A stretch of DNA of 64,000 bases from Bacteroidota bacterium (GTDB lineage: Bacteria; Bacteroidota; Bacteroidia; Cytophagales; Cytophagaceae): contig JAEYZG010000062.1 of assembly GCA_023428135.1 (NCBI GenBank), forward strand, positions 186,001-250,000, read 5' to 3'. How positions within the stretch are numbered: position 1 is the first letter of the stretch; each line of letters opens with the position of its first letter. Below, piece by piece: positions 61,865-64,000 of the stretch. Under the pieces are notes generated by a model that was not told the origin of the DNA, ran no database searches, and saw only the letters and a program-made list of their open reading frames with translations. A program made the translations under genes and the position numbers.

Positions 61865-64000
61865 TCAGGGCCTGGCTAACTCCCTCGGCAATATAATATG
61901 GAATGCTGCTCCACCGGTTTCAATATTGCAAACAGAGATACTTCCGTTAAATTTCTCAATCCCATTCTGAACTATATATAAGCCTAATCCCGAACCTTTG
62001 GAATCAGAATCGCCCCGATAAAACATATCAAAGATTCTGTTTATGATTTTTGAATTGATTCCCCTACCATTGTCTTCCACTATAATCTCAATACCATTAC
62101 TAACATCTCTAACAGTTACTTTAATCAGAAGCTTTCTCAGCAGAGATTTATATTTTATTGAATTCTCAAAGAGGTTCTGAAAGATCGAAACAAGCAATTC
62201 TTCATCAGAAAAAAATGGAGTTTTAAGATCAACATTCAACTCAAGCCTGGGAAGATCATGTGCCTGCTGATAAATCAAGGTATCCAGCACCTCCGGTACC
62301 AGCCTGTTGAAGTCAATTTCTACAAACTCTAACACATTGCTTTTTATCCTTATTATCTTCATAAGGTTAAGCAAAGAACTGTCGAGTTTTTTTGTGCATT
62401 TTTCTATAAGTGAAAAATATTCAATAGCCTTTTCATCCTTCACTTCATTTTTAGCAACCATTGTAAGCCCAATTACTGAAGAAAGTGGACCTTTTAGATC
62501 ATGAGAAGCCATATACAAAAACTTAGACAACTCATCTGCAATCTTATTCGTTTCATCTCTGCTTTTCTTTAGTTCAGATGCATCAATAACAAACACTACC
62601 CCCAAATTATTTATCCCTCTCAATATAGCAGATGCAACAAGCACAGATACCTTACTCCCATCTCTGCATAGATATTCTTTTTCATAAGGTCTAATGAAAC
62701 CGTTTTTCATAAACTCTTCAACAGCCTTCTCATCCCTCCATAAATATTCTTCCGGAGTTAAATCCTTCCAATACATTTCCTTCTCTTCAAATTGTTCCTT
62801 AGTATATTTTATAATATCTAAAAACTTTGAATTGACCTCCACTATTCTATAACTTGAATCTGTAAATGCAATACCTATCATTTGTGTGTTAAACAAACTG
62901 CGGAACTTTGCTTCACTCTTCTTTATCTCTTCCTCAGCTAATTTCTGAGCGGTAATATCTTTAATGGAAATGTGTGTAGATTTTCCATCTGCCAATTCAA
63001 AATATGTTATTTCTACCTCTGCCGGGAATTCGTTGCCGTGAGTATCAGAAAAAAACAGCTCAAATGTTTTCTCTGCCTCTTCCTTATTATTGATTCTTCT
63101 AATCCGTTCATTGATTGTTTCAACAGAAGATGGAGCTAATAGAACTGTGGGCGATTTTCCTATCAGATCATCGGCTGAGCTGTATCCAAACCTTTTTAAT
63201 AATGCATCATTTACGAGTATGATTTTGTAGTCTTTTGATATAAGGTTGGCGCGTTGAGATTTCTCAAACAACATTCTGAATCGCTCCTCTGAATTCTTTA
63301 ACTCCCTCTGATATTTGATCTTTAGAGTAATATCAGTAAATGTTCCAATGTACCCTTTTACATTTCCATTATTGTCAAATAAAGGAGTACCATGGATCAT
63401 CACATTCAGTATTTTCCCATTCTTAGAAATCAATTCACCTTCAAAAACAGAAGTTACATCATCTAACCCATTCTGACGTTGATTCCTCATCGTATCGATA
63501 CTTCTTGGAGTAAAAAAATCAAAATAGGTTTTTCCCTTTATGTCATCAATAGACGAAAGGTTCAACATAGTACACATACATTTATTGAGATATAAAGTAA
63601 AGCCCATCATATCAACTTCCCATATACCAACATCTATCTCGTCCATTATTAATTCAAACTTTTTTCCTCCAGGATTAAATTCTTCTGTAGCCTTTGGCAA
63701 ATTCTTGACAAGCATTAGAACACTTGTACGTTCATCATGATCATCTTTAAAAGGAAGGTAGGAGAACCTGAACAACTTATGGGAATATATAGAAAATGGA
63801 CTTAGAGTTAAATCTGTTAATTCTTTGGAATTTCCATTTAACGCTTCGTTGATACAAGTGATGTGCTCCGAATTTCTCAAAGAAGGAAACCGGTCAGTAA
63901 TCACACATCCCAGCGCATCATTTTTTGTGATACCAAAAATATATTCTGCTTCAGAATTTATGTTAAAAATTCTCAAATCTGAATCCAGCAACAGATAACC
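61865..64000 (-). CDS. Multi-PAS sensor histidine kinase, 5' end outside the window
   Basis: The frame is open to the window edge: the first visible residues GYLLLDSDLRIFN are already in a PAS domain, and the TTG at 63991 is not a credible start. Four PAS units are visible (EAEYIFGITKNDALGCVITD; NKCMCTMLNLSSIDDIKGKT; NDALLKRFGYSSADDLIGKS; SSYRIVEVNSKFLDIIKYTK). HisKA with the phosphoacceptor His in LYMASHDLKGPLSS and an HATPase (LFENSIKYKS, VEDNGRGINSKI, SKGSGLGLYIVQNGI) follow. It is cytoplasmic as far as seen. No response regulator follows. The HisKA/HATPase part resembles that of the kinase at 24.3 kb. Confidence 0.88.
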   Translation of the reverse strand, partial: GYLLLDSDLRIFNINSEAEYIFGITKNDALGCVITDRFPSLRNSEHITCINEALNGNSKELTDLTLSPFSIYSHKLFRFSYLPFKDDHDERTSVLMLVKNLPKATEEFNPGGKKFELIMDEIDVGIWEVDMMGFTLYLNKCMCTMLNLSSIDDIKGKTYFDFFTPRSIDTMRNQRQNGLDDVTSVFEGELISKNGKILNVMIHGTPLFDNNGNVKGYIGTFTDITLKIKYQRELKNSEERFRMLFEKSQRANLISKDYKIILVNDALLKRFGYSSADDLIGKSPTVLLAPSSVETINERIRRINNKEEAEKTFELFFSDTHGNEFPAEVEITYFELADGKSTHISIKDITAQKLAEEEIKKSEAKFRSLFNTQMIGIAFTDSSYRIVEVNSKFLDIIKYTKEQFEEKEMYWKDLTPEEYLWRDEKAVEEFMKNGFIRPYEKEYLCRDGSKVSVLVASAILRGINNLGVVFVIDASELKKSRDETNKIADELSKFLYMASHDLKGPLSSVIGLTMVAKNEVKDEKAIEYFSLIEKCTKKLDSSLLNLMKIIRIKSNVLEFVEIDFNRLVPEVLDTLIYQQAHDLPRLELNVDLKTPFFSDEELLVSIFQNLFENSIKYKSLLRKLLIKVTVRDVSNGIEIIVEDNGRGINSKIINRIFDMFYRGDSDSKGSGLGLYIVQNGIEKFNGSISVCNIETGGAAFHIILPRELARP

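Overview
The window is AT-rich, gene-dense DNA from a member of the Bacteroidota, most likely a Cytophagales organism (Sporocytophaga/Cytophaga-like; this is an inference). Evidence: type IX secretion (T9SS) cargo with gliding-motility-type C-terminal domains, a PorP/SprF homologue and a PorE-like OmpA protein; large PAS/GAF histidine kinases; almost no Shine-Dalgarno sequences; and promoter boxes of the Bacteroidota type (TTTG at -33, TAnnTTTG at -7). I see no tRNA, rRNA, CRISPR array, insertion sequence or prophage.

Layout. 1-3.5 kb: start of a response regulator, a decayed stretch, elongation factor P, and a STAS-like protein paired with an IDO/PrnB-superfamily heme protein. 3.6-8.3 kb: a kinase remnant, CheR, and one large CHASE3-GAF-kinase-receiver hybrid split by three frameshifts. 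8.5-16.4 kb: a DUF4241 protein, a small secreted protein, an ECF41 sigma factor with its AhpD-like partner, membrane proteins, a B12/radical-SAM enzyme and a small regulator; two of these genes share a near-identical 27-bp upstream element. 16.9-22.7 kb: a NarL-type regulator and a 1697-residue kinase/AAA/TPR/GAF/histidine kinase whose Ser/Thr kinase domain looks dead. 22.9-34.5 kb: DEAD-box helicase, PAS kinase, the T9SS trio (type B adhesin, PorP/SprF, PorE-like with LysM), YihY, a 55-residue YqaE/Pmp3 protein and an outer-membrane barrel.

34.9-55.1 kb is a complete nitrate-assimilation locus. The minus-strand arm is nirB-nirD-moaCB-moeA. The plus-strand arm is a NarX-like sensor and NarL-like regulator, then porin-nrtA-nrtB-nrtC-nasC-(SiR-like/rubredoxin)-moaA-moaD-moaE-mobA. 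Nitrate would cross the outer membrane by the porin and the inner membrane by NrtABC, be reduced to nitrite by the molybdenum enzyme NasC and then to ammonium by NirBD. The mo genes make the cofactor. TACGTA sites lie at activator-like distances from matching TATATTTG -7 boxes in front of both nirB and the porin gene, which suggests one regulator (possibly the encoded NarL-like protein) drives both arms.

55.3-64 kb: a Thg1-like 3'-5' RNA polymerase overlapping a polynucleotide-kinase-like protein (a candidate RNA-repair pair), a second large T9SS type B protein, MTA/SAH nucleosidase, a 16-cysteine copper-binding protein, a small basic secreted protein, and the C-terminal part of another PAS histidine kinase cut by the window end.

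The most promising leads are the TACGTA regulon, the siroheme-less SiR-like/rubredoxin protein, the Thg1-like/kinase pair, the orphan PrnB/IDO-like protein and the shared 27-bp operator.
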